A DNA stretch of 64,000 nucleotides from Bacillota bacterium (GTDB lineage: Bacteria; Bacillota; Negativicutes; Sporomusales; Sporomusaceae), in NCBI GenBank assembly GCA_017889705.1, contig JAGGAB010000007.1, forward strand, positions 62,001 through 126,000, written 5' to 3'. The notes under the pieces are model-generated. The model saw only the letters and a program-made list of their open reading frames with translations, ran no database searches and had not been told where the DNA came from. A program made the translations under genes and the position numbers. Positions 40,955-47,450 of the stretch are shown here, one piece after another. Every line of letters begins with the position of its first letter. Positions within the stretch are counted from its first letter, which is position 1.

Positions 40955-41190
40955 TCAATCATTATACCATGTGACCCCTTGGGGCGTAATCCTAAACACA
41001 TCAAAACTATCATTATTACAACAAAGAAAGCTATCATCATAAATGTTTCAGTTGAACTTTGCGCCCCACTGCGGTTACAACGTAGTTGCCTGGCTAAATC
41101 GGAAAACCCGTTAATAAATGCGCCAATTATGCCAAAGGCCATTATTATTCCAAGGGGTATGCTGATTATGTAATAAATTTTCTCAAACAT
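40951..41190 (-). CDS. Leftward two-helix membrane protein (79 aa)
   Basis: Minus-strand ATG 41190 behind GGAGGGATA (track start 41205 precedes it). MFEKIYYIISIPLGIIMAFGIIGAFINGF and FMMIAFFVVIMIVLMCLGLRP are two membrane helices around a polar loop. It is the only leftward gene in the late region and abuts the giant gene tail to tail, with a 4-nt overlap. Could be a holin-like or lysogenic superinfection-exclusion protein; undecided. Confidence 0.62.
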   Translation of the reverse strand: MFEKIYYIISIPLGIIMAFGIIGAFINGFSDLARQLRCNRSGAQSSTETFMMIAFFVVIMIVLMCLGLRPKGSHGIMID

Positions 41191-41224
41191 AGTATCCCTC
41201 CACAATTAATTATATCACCAACAA

Positions 41225-41250
41225 AGACGCCTAGCGCGTCTATTTTTACG
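41225..41250 (+). terminator. Terminator before the tail-fibre genes
   Basis: AGACGC-CTAGC-GCGTCT then ATTTTTA, 15 bp ahead of the next ribosome site. Confidence 0.6.
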
Positions 41251-41258
41251 CAAAGGAG

Positions 41259-41600
41259 GTGTTCAACATAATAACACCAGCCAATAAAGACCTTCCGGTA
41301 ATAATTAAGGGCACGGTTTACGATCCAGTGCTAACCATTACTGTCAACGGCGTGGCAAAGGATTTGGCAGCCTGCACCGCTACGCTGAATATCACCAAAA
41401 GTGCGACCGACACTGACAGCCTGTTAGCACTCACTGAAACAAGCGGCCTAACACTAGGAACTGATGGAACTATTGAAATTGAAATGCAGGAAACGACTAC
41501 ATCAAGTCTACCCGTTGGGATGGCTCATTATGCGCTTGATGTGGTCGAATCAGGCGACACTTTCCGATACATGGAAGGGAATATACCTATAAGGAGTTGA
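41259..41600 (+). CDS. Phage baseplate/fibre-associated protein, start codon unusual
   Basis: About 110 aa, beta-rich: ITPANKDLPVIIKGTVYDPVLTITVNGVAKDLAACTATLNITKSATDTDSLLALTETSGLTLGTDGTIEIEMQ, an Ig-like or BppU-like N-terminal fold found ahead of fibres. The only standard start, GTG 41259, lies within the AAAGGAGGTG ribosome site. At the ideal distance stands ATA (41268) followed by ATA. Either GTG is used against the rule or an ATA start is used. The coding frame itself is sound. Confidence 0.6.
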   Translation: MFNIITPANKDLPVIIKGTVYDPVLTITVNGVAKDLAACTATLNITKSATDTDSLLALTETSGLTLGTDGTIEIEMQETTTSSLPVGMAHYALDVVESGDTFRYMEGNIPIRS

Positions 41601-41604
41601 TAAC

Positions 41605-42192
41605 ATGGCTAAAGATGTGATTGTGGTCGAATTAAGCACGGCTGATAAGCGGATAGCAAGAACAGTAACTGCCAACACAACAGCAGCGGCAGAGAGTGCC
41701 ACGGCTGCGGCAACCAGTGCGGCTAATGCGGCGACAAGCGAGACTAATGCGGCAACCAGCGCAACAAGTGCAGCTACCTCAGCGAGCTCGGCATCTACTT
41801 CGTTGGCTACTATGGAAACAACATTATCTACTGCGATAACAACAGCAACCAATACAGCAACAACGGCAGCGACAGCAGCAGCGCAAAGCGCAACTGAGGC
41901 GGCACAAAGCGCGGCGCTGGCACTAGGCGCAGAGGCCGAGGCGTGGAGTGCAACAACTACCTATAATTACCCGGATGTAGTTGCCTATACAGACGGTTAT
42001 GCCTACCGGTGCATAGGAACTGCGGTGCTTGGAGACATACCGCCAGATAGTGCTAACTGGGTAAGGGCCGCATGGGTAGCAAATGATTTTTTTGACATTG
42101 ACGAAGATGGCGACTTAATGCCGGCGTTAAGCCCGACATACTCAGCAGATTTTGAACTTGACGAAGATGGCGACATTATGCCAAAAGAATAG
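41605..42192 (+). CDS. Tail fibre/neck protein with Ala-rich coiled coil (195 aa)
   Basis: Residues about 20-115 are an Ala/Thr/Ser-rich trimeric coiled coil (TTAAAESATAAATSAANAATSETNAATSATSAATSASSAS). Residues about 113-155 (AWSATTTYNYPDVVAYTDGYAYRCIGTAVLGDIPPDSANWVRA) form a small carbohydrate-binding type module. The end repeats DEDGDLMP/DEDGDIMP. A connector between tail and receptor-binding fibre is likely. Preceded by AAGGAGTTGATAAC. Confidence 0.7.
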   Translation: MAKDVIVVELSTADKRIARTVTANTTAAAESATAAATSAANAATSETNAATSATSAATSASSASTSLATMETTLSTAITTATNTATTAATAAAQSATEAAQSAALALGAEAEAWSATTTYNYPDVVAYTDGYAYRCIGTAVLGDIPPDSANWVRAAWVANDFFDIDEDGDLMPALSPTYSADFELDEDGDIMPKE

Positions 42193-42202
42193 GAGGTAAC
42201 TC

Positions 42203-43222
42203 ATGGCTGAAAGAAAATATGTCCCTAGAAGTAACGCGGATGGCGGCGTGGGGAAAGCAAGTAAGCATTTTGCCGATGGGTACATAGATGATTTATATGT
42301 CGAAAATTTAACGGCTACCGGCGATGTTAATGCGGTTGGCGTAACCGCGACTGCTTACACCGGCGTAACCGGATCAATGGTTGCAAATACTCCTACTGGC
42401 AATATAACATCAACTACAGTTCAAGATGCAATAAATGAATTAGACATAGAAAAAATTGCAAAACCATCTAGTCCATCTGTAGGTATGACTTTGATTTTTA
42501 ATGGAACCGACTGGGTAACATGGAATCAGATGGTTGGTCGCAATAAATTAATTAACGGGAACTTTGCCGTAAATCAGGAGGGTGTTTCAGGAACAGTAAC
42601 GCTTACTGCAGGAACTTACGGCCACGACGGCTGGAAAGCAGGTTCTAGTGGTTGTACTTATACCTTTGCCACCGCAGAAAATGTAACAACCATAACAATT
42701 ACAGCAGGCACTTTACTGCAAGTTGTCGAGGGCATAAACCTACAAAGCGGTACACACGTATTGTCCTGGACTGGTACAGCAACGGGGCGTATAAATAGCG
42801 GTAGTTATAGCGCAAGCGGTGTAACTGGAACGGCAACAGGTGGTACAAATTTGACTGTTGAATTCGGTACAGGAACATTAAGTAAGGTGCAATTTGAAAA
42901 AGGTTCTATAGCCACCGTGTTTGAGGAAAGACCGTATGGATTAGAGTTAAATCTATGCAAGCGGTATCTCGAAATAATTAGTATATCGCAGCGAGGATAT
43001 TCTGTTGGTGGAAATTATATTTATGGTATACCTATAAATTGGACGGTTCAAAAAAGAACCACTCCAACTGTTACCAATACTGGATATACAGATAGAACCA
43101 ATATATCAACGGTTTCGATATCGCTGCAAACAGTTTATGGTGCTAGATACACGGTAACTGTTGCTGCTACTGGTACATATTCGTCAACGGAAGAAATCAT
43201 TAAAGCGGACGCAAGACTGTAA
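42203..43222 (+). CDS. Tail fibre, probable receptor-binding protein (339 aa)
   Basis: MAERKYVPRSNADGGVGKASKHFADGYIDDLYVENLTATGDVNA is a phage fibre start; TVQDAINELDIEKIAKPSSP and RNKLINGNFAVNQEGVSG mark the joint to the distal part, and a beta-rich jelly-roll follows (WTGTATGRINSGSYSASGVTGTATGGTNLTVEFGTGTLSKVQFEKGSIATVFEERP). NxxINGNFxVNQ and the KVQFEKGSxATxFExRP end motif are common in fibre tips. Host surface target unknown. AGGAGGTAAC precedes it. Confidence 0.8.
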   Translation: MAERKYVPRSNADGGVGKASKHFADGYIDDLYVENLTATGDVNAVGVTATAYTGVTGSMVANTPTGNITSTTVQDAINELDIEKIAKPSSPSVGMTLIFNGTDWVTWNQMVGRNKLINGNFAVNQEGVSGTVTLTAGTYGHDGWKAGSSGCTYTFATAENVTTITITAGTLLQVVEGINLQSGTHVLSWTGTATGRINSGSYSASGVTGTATGGTNLTVEFGTGTLSKVQFEKGSIATVFEERPYGLELNLCKRYLEIISISQRGYSVGGNYIYGIPINWTVQKRTTPTVTNTGYTDRTNISTVSISLQTVYGARYTVTVAATGTYSSTEEIIKADARL

Positions 43223-43233
43223 GGAGGGAATAT

Positions 43234-43566
43234 ATGTATAAACTGACAAAATCAACGGCGATTATAAGACTAGCTGACAATGCTAATATTGCTGCCAAGG
43301 AAGATAATCGCGACTATCAAGAATATCTCGCTTGGGTAGCCGCAGGAAATACACCAGAAGCAGCACAGACCGAAGCAGAGATATTGACCGAAAAGACTAC
43401 TGCTTTAGATATCGAATATCAAACAACAATCGACCAATTAGCGCAAGACTACTCCGCTGCGCTCATGGCAGACAAACTTTTCGGAACATCTACAGCAGAC
43501 GAAGTTTACACTGAGTACGAAGCCGCAGTCTCAGCTTATAAAACAGCATTGGAGGCGATTGAATAA
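43234..43566 (+). CDS. Fibre-associated protein, possible assembly chaperone (110 aa)
   Basis: MYKLTKSTAIIRLADNANIAAKEDNRDYQEYLAWVAAGNTPEAAQTE starts as phage fibre assembly proteins do (DxxNRDYQEYLAWVAAGNTP), then a helical coil of about 60 residues. Follows the fibre gene by 11 bp after AAGGAGGG. XkdW-like proteins share this start. Whether chaperone or structural is open. Confidence 0.6.
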   Translation: MYKLTKSTAIIRLADNANIAAKEDNRDYQEYLAWVAAGNTPEAAQTEAEILTEKTTALDIEYQTTIDQLAQDYSAALMADKLFGTSTADEVYTEYEAAVSAYKTALEAIE

Positions 43567-43715
43567 TGGCAACTAGTAGATGTTTTATATGCCGGTCAAA
43601 GAACGACACGGAAACAGGGTATTGCACTAACTCTAAGTGCCCAAGGTACAAGGCAACAGAAACGACAACGGAAACCACGACAACCGAGACTACTGAAACA
43701 ACAACTACCGCATAA
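43566..43715 (+). CDS. Small zinc-knuckle protein with Thr/Glu repeat tail (49 aa)
   Basis: ATG 43566 overlaps the previous stop. MATSRCFICRSKNDTETGYCTNSKCPRYKATETTTETTTTETTETTTTA: a four-Cys knuckle and a 20-residue Thr/Glu run. The tail resembles that of the small protein at 46127. Unknown; missed by the track. Confidence 0.5.
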   Translation: MATSRCFICRSKNDTETGYCTNSKCPRYKATETTTETTTTETTETTTTA

Positions 43716-43730
43716 GGCGGTTATTTTTAT
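43707..43730 (+). terminator. Small terminator-like hairpin
   Basis: ACCGC-ATAAG-GCGGT overlapping the stop of the 49-aa gene, followed by TATTTTTAT. Confidence 0.5.
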
Positions 43731-43751
43731 GTCTTAATTTGGAGGTGTAGG

Positions 43752-44015
43752 GTGGGGGAATTTTTAGCTAATATAGTGGCGTGTATAACAATCATTGCAT
43801 TTGCTGCCGGAGTTATCGCCGGCATAACAAAATATGTAGTTGTTAATCCATTGCAGACGGCGATCAGTACGCTAAACAAGACGGTAGAGGAACTAAAAAA
43901 CATGCTTGACCGTATGGAACAAGATCAGCGCGATATTGACAAGCGGTTAGTAGCCGTCGAGGAATCAAGTAAATCTGCTCACAAACGAATTGACGGATTG
44001 GAGGTTAGGGCATGA
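43752..44015 (+). CDS. Membrane protein with coiled coil, holin-associated (XhlA-like)
   Basis: GTG 43752 (87 aa) after GGAGGTGTAGG. Residues 5-30 form a membrane helix (NIVACITIIAFAAGVIAGITKYVVV), then a heptad coil to the end (ISTLNKTVEELKNMLDRMEQDQRDIDKRLVAVEESSKSAHKRIDGLE). Membrane-plus-coil proteins in this place belong to lysis modules of Firmicute phages. It may be a holin or a partner of one. Confidence 0.62.
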   Translation: MGEFLANIVACITIIAFAAGVIAGITKYVVVNPLQTAISTLNKTVEELKNMLDRMEQDQRDIDKRLVAVEESSKSAHKRIDGLEVRA

Positions 44016-44482
44016 CGAAGGTGGTAGCTGAACATGTTGAGCATATGACATTCTCCGAGGAAAAAGTCATTGCTGCACATGATGACCGTAGCGAAAATGT
44101 TTCTTTGTTTCATAAGTCAAAAAAACAACTGGAAGAGGATGGACATATAACTTGCTTTATTTGCGGAACATCAGAAGATATTGAAACACATCATTACGGC
44201 TGTGAAAAGGCAGATGAAAATAACTGTGATTTTGAAGAGTTAAAGGCATATTTACTATGCAATGATGTTTACGGATACAGCCATAAAATGATTGATATTC
44301 CATTGACTTCTGTTGATGATATTCGCAATCAAATGCAGCTTTGTACAGTTCACCATAGGGGCAAATGTACCGGCGCTCATTGCACGACTCACGGCACTTG
44401 GATAATGCAAAAAATCGGCAAGGCTAATCCGGTAAAGCAACCGGGCGAAACCATAGAACAAGTACAAGAAAGGGTGGTGTAA
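44012..44482 (+). CDS. HNH-like protein in the lysis region (156 aa)
   Basis: CFICGTSEDIETHHYGCEKADENNCDF, then MQLCTVHHRGKCTGAHCTTHGTWIMQK: a CxxC knuckle, an HH pair and a closing C..HH, the HNH/zinc nuclease pattern. Such genes between holin and endolysin are found in Negativicute prophages, purpose unknown. Overlaps both neighbours by 1-4 nt. The ending KQPGETIEQVQERVV echoes the small early protein at 13459 (KPGESLIEYHKRVT). Confidence 0.6.
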   Translation: MTKVVAEHVEHMTFSEEKVIAAHDDRSENVSLFHKSKKQLEEDGHITCFICGTSEDIETHHYGCEKADENNCDFEELKAYLLCNDVYGYSHKMIDIPLTSVDDIRNQMQLCTVHHRGKCTGAHCTTHGTWIMQKIGKANPVKQPGETIEQVQERVV

Positions 44483-45043
44483 GTGGAAGGATTTAAACAC
44501 GTAACGCTAGTCGAACTGAAAGAACTTGCACTAGCAGCAAAGGCCGATCTGCAGGCTGCCGCTAAATCGGTAGGCCGTGACATTAAACTCTACCTGCACT
44601 GGTCTGCTGGTCATTATGGCAGCTTCTTTGATGACTACCATATCAATATTGATGCAGACGGCAATGTTTATACCAGTACCGATGATCTGGCAGAGTTAAA
44701 GGCGCATACATGGCATCGCAATACCGGAGCAATAGGAATATCTCTTGCCTGCTGCTATCAGGCGACTAGCAATAATTTAGGGCCGGAGCCGCCAACGAAA
44801 CTACAGATTGAAGCTATGGCACAGGTAGTATCTGTTCTATGCAGCGCGCTGGGTATTTCGATTGACACAGAGCATGTCATGACTCACGGCGAAGCTGCCG
44901 ATATCGATGGTTATGGAATCAATAGCGGCGATCCAGAAACAAGATGGGATTTACTGTTTCTGAAAAACGGTGACAAATGGTATTCTGGCGGCGAAATCCT
45001 GCGGGGTAAAGCCGTTTTTTATCAACAAACAATAAAAATATAA
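44483..45043 (+). CDS. Endolysin, N-acetylmuramoyl-L-alanine amidase (Amidase_2)
   Basis: A 186-aa protein, GTG 44483 directly after the previous stop. LYLHWSAGHYGSFFDDYHINIDADGNVYT has the first zinc His; AHTWHRNTGAIGISLACC the second group; THGEAADIDGYG and RWDLLFL the last. This is the PGRP-like amidase fold that cuts the bond between glycan and peptide. No separate wall-binding domain, as expected for a thin diderm wall. No signal peptide, so a holin must release it. Confidence 0.88.
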   Translation: MEGFKHVTLVELKELALAAKADLQAAAKSVGRDIKLYLHWSAGHYGSFFDDYHINIDADGNVYTSTDDLAELKAHTWHRNTGAIGISLACCYQATSNNLGPEPPTKLQIEAMAQVVSVLCSALGISIDTEHVMTHGEAADIDGYGINSGDPETRWDLLFLKNGDKWYSGGEILRGKAVFYQQTIKI

Positions 45044-45061
45044 AAATTGGAGGAATGAAAC

Positions 45062-45241
45062 ATGATTACTTTAATTCGCGTTGAGGACACTGGTATTTTT
45101 GCATTGCCGGAGGGCGTAAAGGGCGAAGTCGTAAAGGTGCTTGCCGATGGTAACGAAGTAGAGTTTGCAATTGCCGAGAATGGCGCTATTGACGTTATCG
45201 AGTATGACGGCAAAGCCGTGGTAACTGCCGAGGTTGAATAG
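45062..45241 (+). CDS. Small phage protein (59 aa)
   Basis: MITLIRVEDTGIFALPEGVKGEVVKVLADGNEVEFAIAENGAIDVIEYDGKAVVTAEVE: all-beta, acidic, behind TTGGAGG. Its stop overlaps the next GTG. Missed by the track. Unknown role. Confidence 0.6.
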   Translation: MITLIRVEDTGIFALPEGVKGEVVKVLADGNEVEFAIAENGAIDVIEYDGKAVVTAEVE

Positions 45242-45768
45242 TGGCAAAACTAATTCATATATTTGTTGGTGGAGAATCCTTTGCTGACAAAACAATAAAG
45301 AAATATAGCCATGCCGGTAATGATGACATTGTTCACGTTGCCGGCATAATCTTTGGCCGGACATTAGAAGCGCTAGCCACAAAAGACGAAGGCGATCTGT
45401 ACCCTGGTACCTGGTTGCACCGCAAGGATAAGTATTTCAACAACCCCAATGCGCGCTTTATTATGGTTGACGTTCCAGACTTAGCGGCTGGGATGGACGT
45501 AGCCAGTGGTTTGCTGGGTACTCCCTACGGTTATAGCGATTGCTTGAAAACTGCCATATTCGAAGAAACTGGTACGCAGTTACCGGATTCTGACGCAACG
45601 ACCATGTGCGCTGAAGATTGGGTGAGGATTGACCGGGGCGCAGGCTTGCCGGTACTGCCCGATATTGAACCCGGTAATATTTCGCCTGTGCGTTTTTACC
45701 GGGCGCTCATAAACGATCATGGCGGGATTGATGTTACGCATCTGTTTCGCAATAAAGGAGTGGCTTAA
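45241..45768 (+). CDS. NlpC/P60-type (permuted papain-like) protein, 175 aa
   Basis: GTG 45241. YSHAGNDDIVHVAGIIFG supplies a possible catalytic His, YGYSDCLKTAIFEETG and TMCAEDWVR possible Cys residues, an order (His before Cys) met in permuted NlpC/P60 enzymes such as YiiX/YaeF. It may be a second lysis peptidase, or a protein used on entry. It follows the amidase in the cassette. The family call is by motif reading only. Confidence 0.55.
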   Translation: MAKLIHIFVGGESFADKTIKKYSHAGNDDIVHVAGIIFGRTLEALATKDEGDLYPGTWLHRKDKYFNNPNARFIMVDVPDLAAGMDVASGLLGTPYGYSDCLKTAIFEETGTQLPDSDATTMCAEDWVRIDRGAGLPVLPDIEPGNISPVRFYRALINDHGGIDVTHLFRNKGVA

Positions 45769-45770
45769 CA

Positions 45771-46103
45771 TTGGCAATCGACAAAGAACTTTTGGAGAAA
45801 TACGCTGCCGCAGTCCGGGTTCGACCGGTAATTAAATTTCTGCCTGACGGTTTGCGACAATGGGCTGGGCAATATGAAGAGGCATGTTTCCAAGACTTGC
45901 GCGAGCAATCAGGTAACAACATAACCGAAGCCGAACTGCTTGCTATGGCACGTCCGATCATATGGACCGTACTATGGCCGGTAGTTAAACCGCTGGTAAT
46001 CGACTTCATAAAAAAGCGTTGGCAGACTATTGCTGTGTCAGGGGCAGGCGGTCTGTCACTTGCGGGAATAGCGGCGGCAATATATTCATACCTGACAAAA
46101 TAA
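45771..46103 (+). CDS. Membrane protein of the lysis region (110 aa)
   Basis: TTG 45771 behind AAAGGAGTGG. Helical soluble part, then hydrophobic stretches PIIWTVLWPVVKPLVIDFI and TIAVSGAGGLSLAGIAAAIYSYL near the C-terminus. Candidate holin or anchor; unknown. Confidence 0.55.
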   Translation: MAIDKELLEKYAAAVRVRPVIKFLPDGLRQWAGQYEEACFQDLREQSGNNITEAELLAMARPIIWTVLWPVVKPLVIDFIKKRWQTIAVSGAGGLSLAGIAAAIYSYLTK

Positions 46104-46126
46104 TAAATGAAATGAGGAATGTAAAA

Positions 46127-46339
46127 ATGGCAACTTCAAGTTCAAGCGTATTAAACACTCTGTTAAAAGCTATTGCAGCTTTAGGGTTAACCTATGCTGC
46201 AAATAAATGCGTTGATTCGTCAACGTCCTGGGTAGATACCCGGAATCAAATTGTTACAACCACCTTAACAACGGTTGTAACGGCATTGACTTCTGAGGCA
46301 ACTACCACTACTGACAGCACTACAACTACAGCGCAGTAA
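46127..46339 (+). CDS. Last phage gene, Thr-rich small protein (70 aa)
   Basis: ATG 46127 (not track 46019) behind TGAGGAATG. MATSSSSVLNTLLKAIAALGLTYAANKCVD, a hydrophobic helix, then a very Thr-rich end (TTTLTTVVTALTSEATTTTDSTTTTAQ). Unknown function. Confidence 0.55.
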   Translation: MATSSSSVLNTLLKAIAALGLTYAANKCVDSSTSWVDTRNQIVTTTLTTVVTALTSEATTTTDSTTTTAQ

Positions 46340-46346
46340 TTAATTG

Positions 46347-46375
46347 GCCCATCTCTTCGGAGGTGGGCTTTTTTT
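46347..46375 (+). terminator. Strong terminator at the right end of the prophage
   Basis: GCCCATCTC-TTCG-GAGGTGGGC (9-bp stem, one T-G pair, TTCG loop) and TTTTTTTA. It stops late phage transcription 57 bp before the attachment site and keeps it out of the sigK remainder. Confidence 0.88.
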
Positions 46376-46432
46376 ATTTCGCATATATTTAATGAAGAAA
46401 CTCGCATAAAATACTGATAAACAGTTGTAGTT

Positions 46433-46438
46433 AATGAG
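46433..46438 (+). other. Right attachment site core (AATGAG)
   Basis: Second copy of the core, again Asn-Glu in the sigK frame. An AAACAG lies 8 nt to the left (46419-46424), and on the left junction CTGTTT lies 4 nt to the right of the core (3921-3926), so the rejoined phage site would be a dyad centred in the core. Confidence 0.88.
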
Positions 46439-46684
46439 ATTACGTTAATCGATGTACTGGGAACAGCACCTGATGTTGTGGGTGAAGCGGTCGAAAATCT
46501 CTGTGAACAAGAGCGTTTGAACAGAGAAATAATGCGCTTCGGTTTGCCTGACGGAAGGCGAAAAACCCAGCGTGATATCGCCAAAATTTTAGGAATTTCC
46601 CGGAGTTATGTAAGCAGGATAGAAAAACATGCGATTACCAAACTGGGTAAGACATTATCTGGTGAGGATATTCCGCAAAAATAA
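46433..46684 (+). pseudogene. sigK: Sigma-K, C-terminal part (region 4)
   Basis: From the core on, the frame reads NEITLIDVLGTAPDVVGEAVENLCEQERLNREIMRFGLPDGRRKTQRDIAKILGISRSYVSRIEKHAITKLGKTLSGEDIPQK. The sequence KTQRDIAKILGISRSYVSRIEKHA is the sigma region 4.2 helix-turn-helix. It has no start or ribosome site of its own at the break; the stop upstream in frame is at 46418. Between DVL and RFGL there are 25 residues where the remembered B. subtilis SigK has 36, so region 4.1 looks shortened. With codons 1-144 it makes a 225-aa protein. Confidence 0.92.
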
Positions 46685-46696
46685 AGTGGCTTTTTC

Positions 46697-46739
46697 AGCA
46701 TGTCGGTGTAAACACTTTTGTTTTTAGCACCGGCATGCT
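46697..46739 (+). terminator. Hairpin after sigK
   Basis: AGCATGTCGGTG pairs with CACCGGCATGCT, one mismatch, with a T-rich loop; ATAATTTTTGG follows. Terminator for the restored sigK. Confidence 0.7.
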
Positions 46740-46780
46740 ATAATTTTTGGTAATCATTAGCAGCAAAGCGGGAGGAAACC

Positions 46781-47284
46781 TTGCTTACATTATTAACGCC
46801 TAATATGGTTGTAAATACTTTATATGATATTAAGATTGCAGAACTTAAACAGCAGGGGATTTGTGGAATAGCATTTGATCTGGATAATACTATTGTTCCA
46901 TGGAACAGCCAGGAAATTTGTCCGGAAGTGCTGGCGTGGCTGAATAGTTTGGCCTTACAGGAGTTTAAGCTATGCTTAGTTTCTAATAACAGTAAAGGTC
47001 GGGTCAGCAAAGTTGCGCAGCAATGCAATATCCCGTTTGTAGCGAAAGCGCTAAAGCCGTCGCGTAGCGGATTTCGTCAAGCCGCGCAAACTATGGGATT
47101 GCCCCCGGCTAATGTTGCTGTTGTGGGAGATCAGTTATTTACCGATATTTTAGGCGGTAACCGGTTAGGGATGGTTACTGTTTGGGTTAAACCTTTGACA
47201 ACAACAGAATTTGTTGGTACAAAAATTACCCGCCAACTGGAAAAATTGGCGGTGCGTTTATTAAAAGCAGCTGGGCGTATCTAG
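46781..47284 (+). CDS. yqeG: YqeG-family HAD phosphatase
   Basis: A 167-aa protein. FDLDNTIVPW is HAD motif I, LVSNN motif II, KPSRSGF motif III and VGDQLFTDILGGN motif IV. These match the YqeG IIIA subfamily, a widely kept Firmicute phosphatase often placed near aroE and ribosome-assembly genes. Substrate unsure; related enzymes act on phosphatidylglycerophosphate. TTG start behind GGGAGG. Confidence 0.85.
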   Translation: MLTLLTPNMVVNTLYDIKIAELKQQGICGIAFDLDNTIVPWNSQEICPEVLAWLNSLALQEFKLCLVSNNSKGRVSKVAQQCNIPFVAKALKPSRSGFRQAAQTMGLPPANVAVVGDQLFTDILGGNRLGMVTVWVKPLTTTEFVGTKITRQLEKLAVRLLKAAGRI

Positions 47285-47301
47285 CAATTTATCCGATGAC
47301 T

Positions 47302-47416
47302 AACCCGTTCTAATACTCCCGACATCTGTAGGCGGGAGTAAAGAACGGCTAAGTCCCTGGTAATTCGACTAAGCTTTAGGTGGGGTTAAAACCCTATCTA
47401 AAGCAAGTCTTATTTA
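47302..47416 (+). repeat. Structured intergenic element, IS605-end-like
   Basis: Two strong stem-loops: CCGTTCT..ACTCCCG / CGGGAGT..AGAACGG (47309-47357), and GACTAAGCTTTAGGT / ATCTAAAGCAAGTC around GGGTTAAAACCC (47366-47408). The spacing and the phrases GTAATTCGACTAAGCTTTAGGTGGGG resemble right ends of IS200/IS605-family elements as I remember them. It may be a small transposon relic or a structured RNA; no transposase gene is near. Confidence 0.45.
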
Positions 47417-47450
47417 TAAAAAACCTAACGGATATGAAGGAGTACTGCTG

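Larger units (their letters stand above)
3911..46438. mobile_element. Skin-type prophage interrupting sigK, about 42.5 kb
   Basis: The distance between the two AATGAG copies is 42522 bp. The content is a full temperate phage: serine recombinase, divergent CI/Cro control, replication, packaging, capsid, short-tail and lysis genes. The structural genes match podoviruses of the BPP-1/T7-like type (head-to-tail connector portal, Bbp16- and Bbp19-like proteins, gp13/gp14-like internal proteins), with no tape measure or contractile sheath. Most phage genes run rightward, in the same direction as sigK. The element ends on the right with a strong terminator at 46347. Confidence 0.92.

Noticed and set aside
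41690-41935. GC-rich, repetitive stretch in the fibre gene as a possible CRISPR or tandem repeat
   Set aside because: The repeats are codon-level Ala/Thr/Ser repeats of a coiled coil with no fixed spacers.
42203-43222. Diversity-generating retroelement on the tail fibre, suggested by the BPP-1-like head genes
   Set aside because: No reverse transcriptase gene and no template/variable repeat pair seen nearby.
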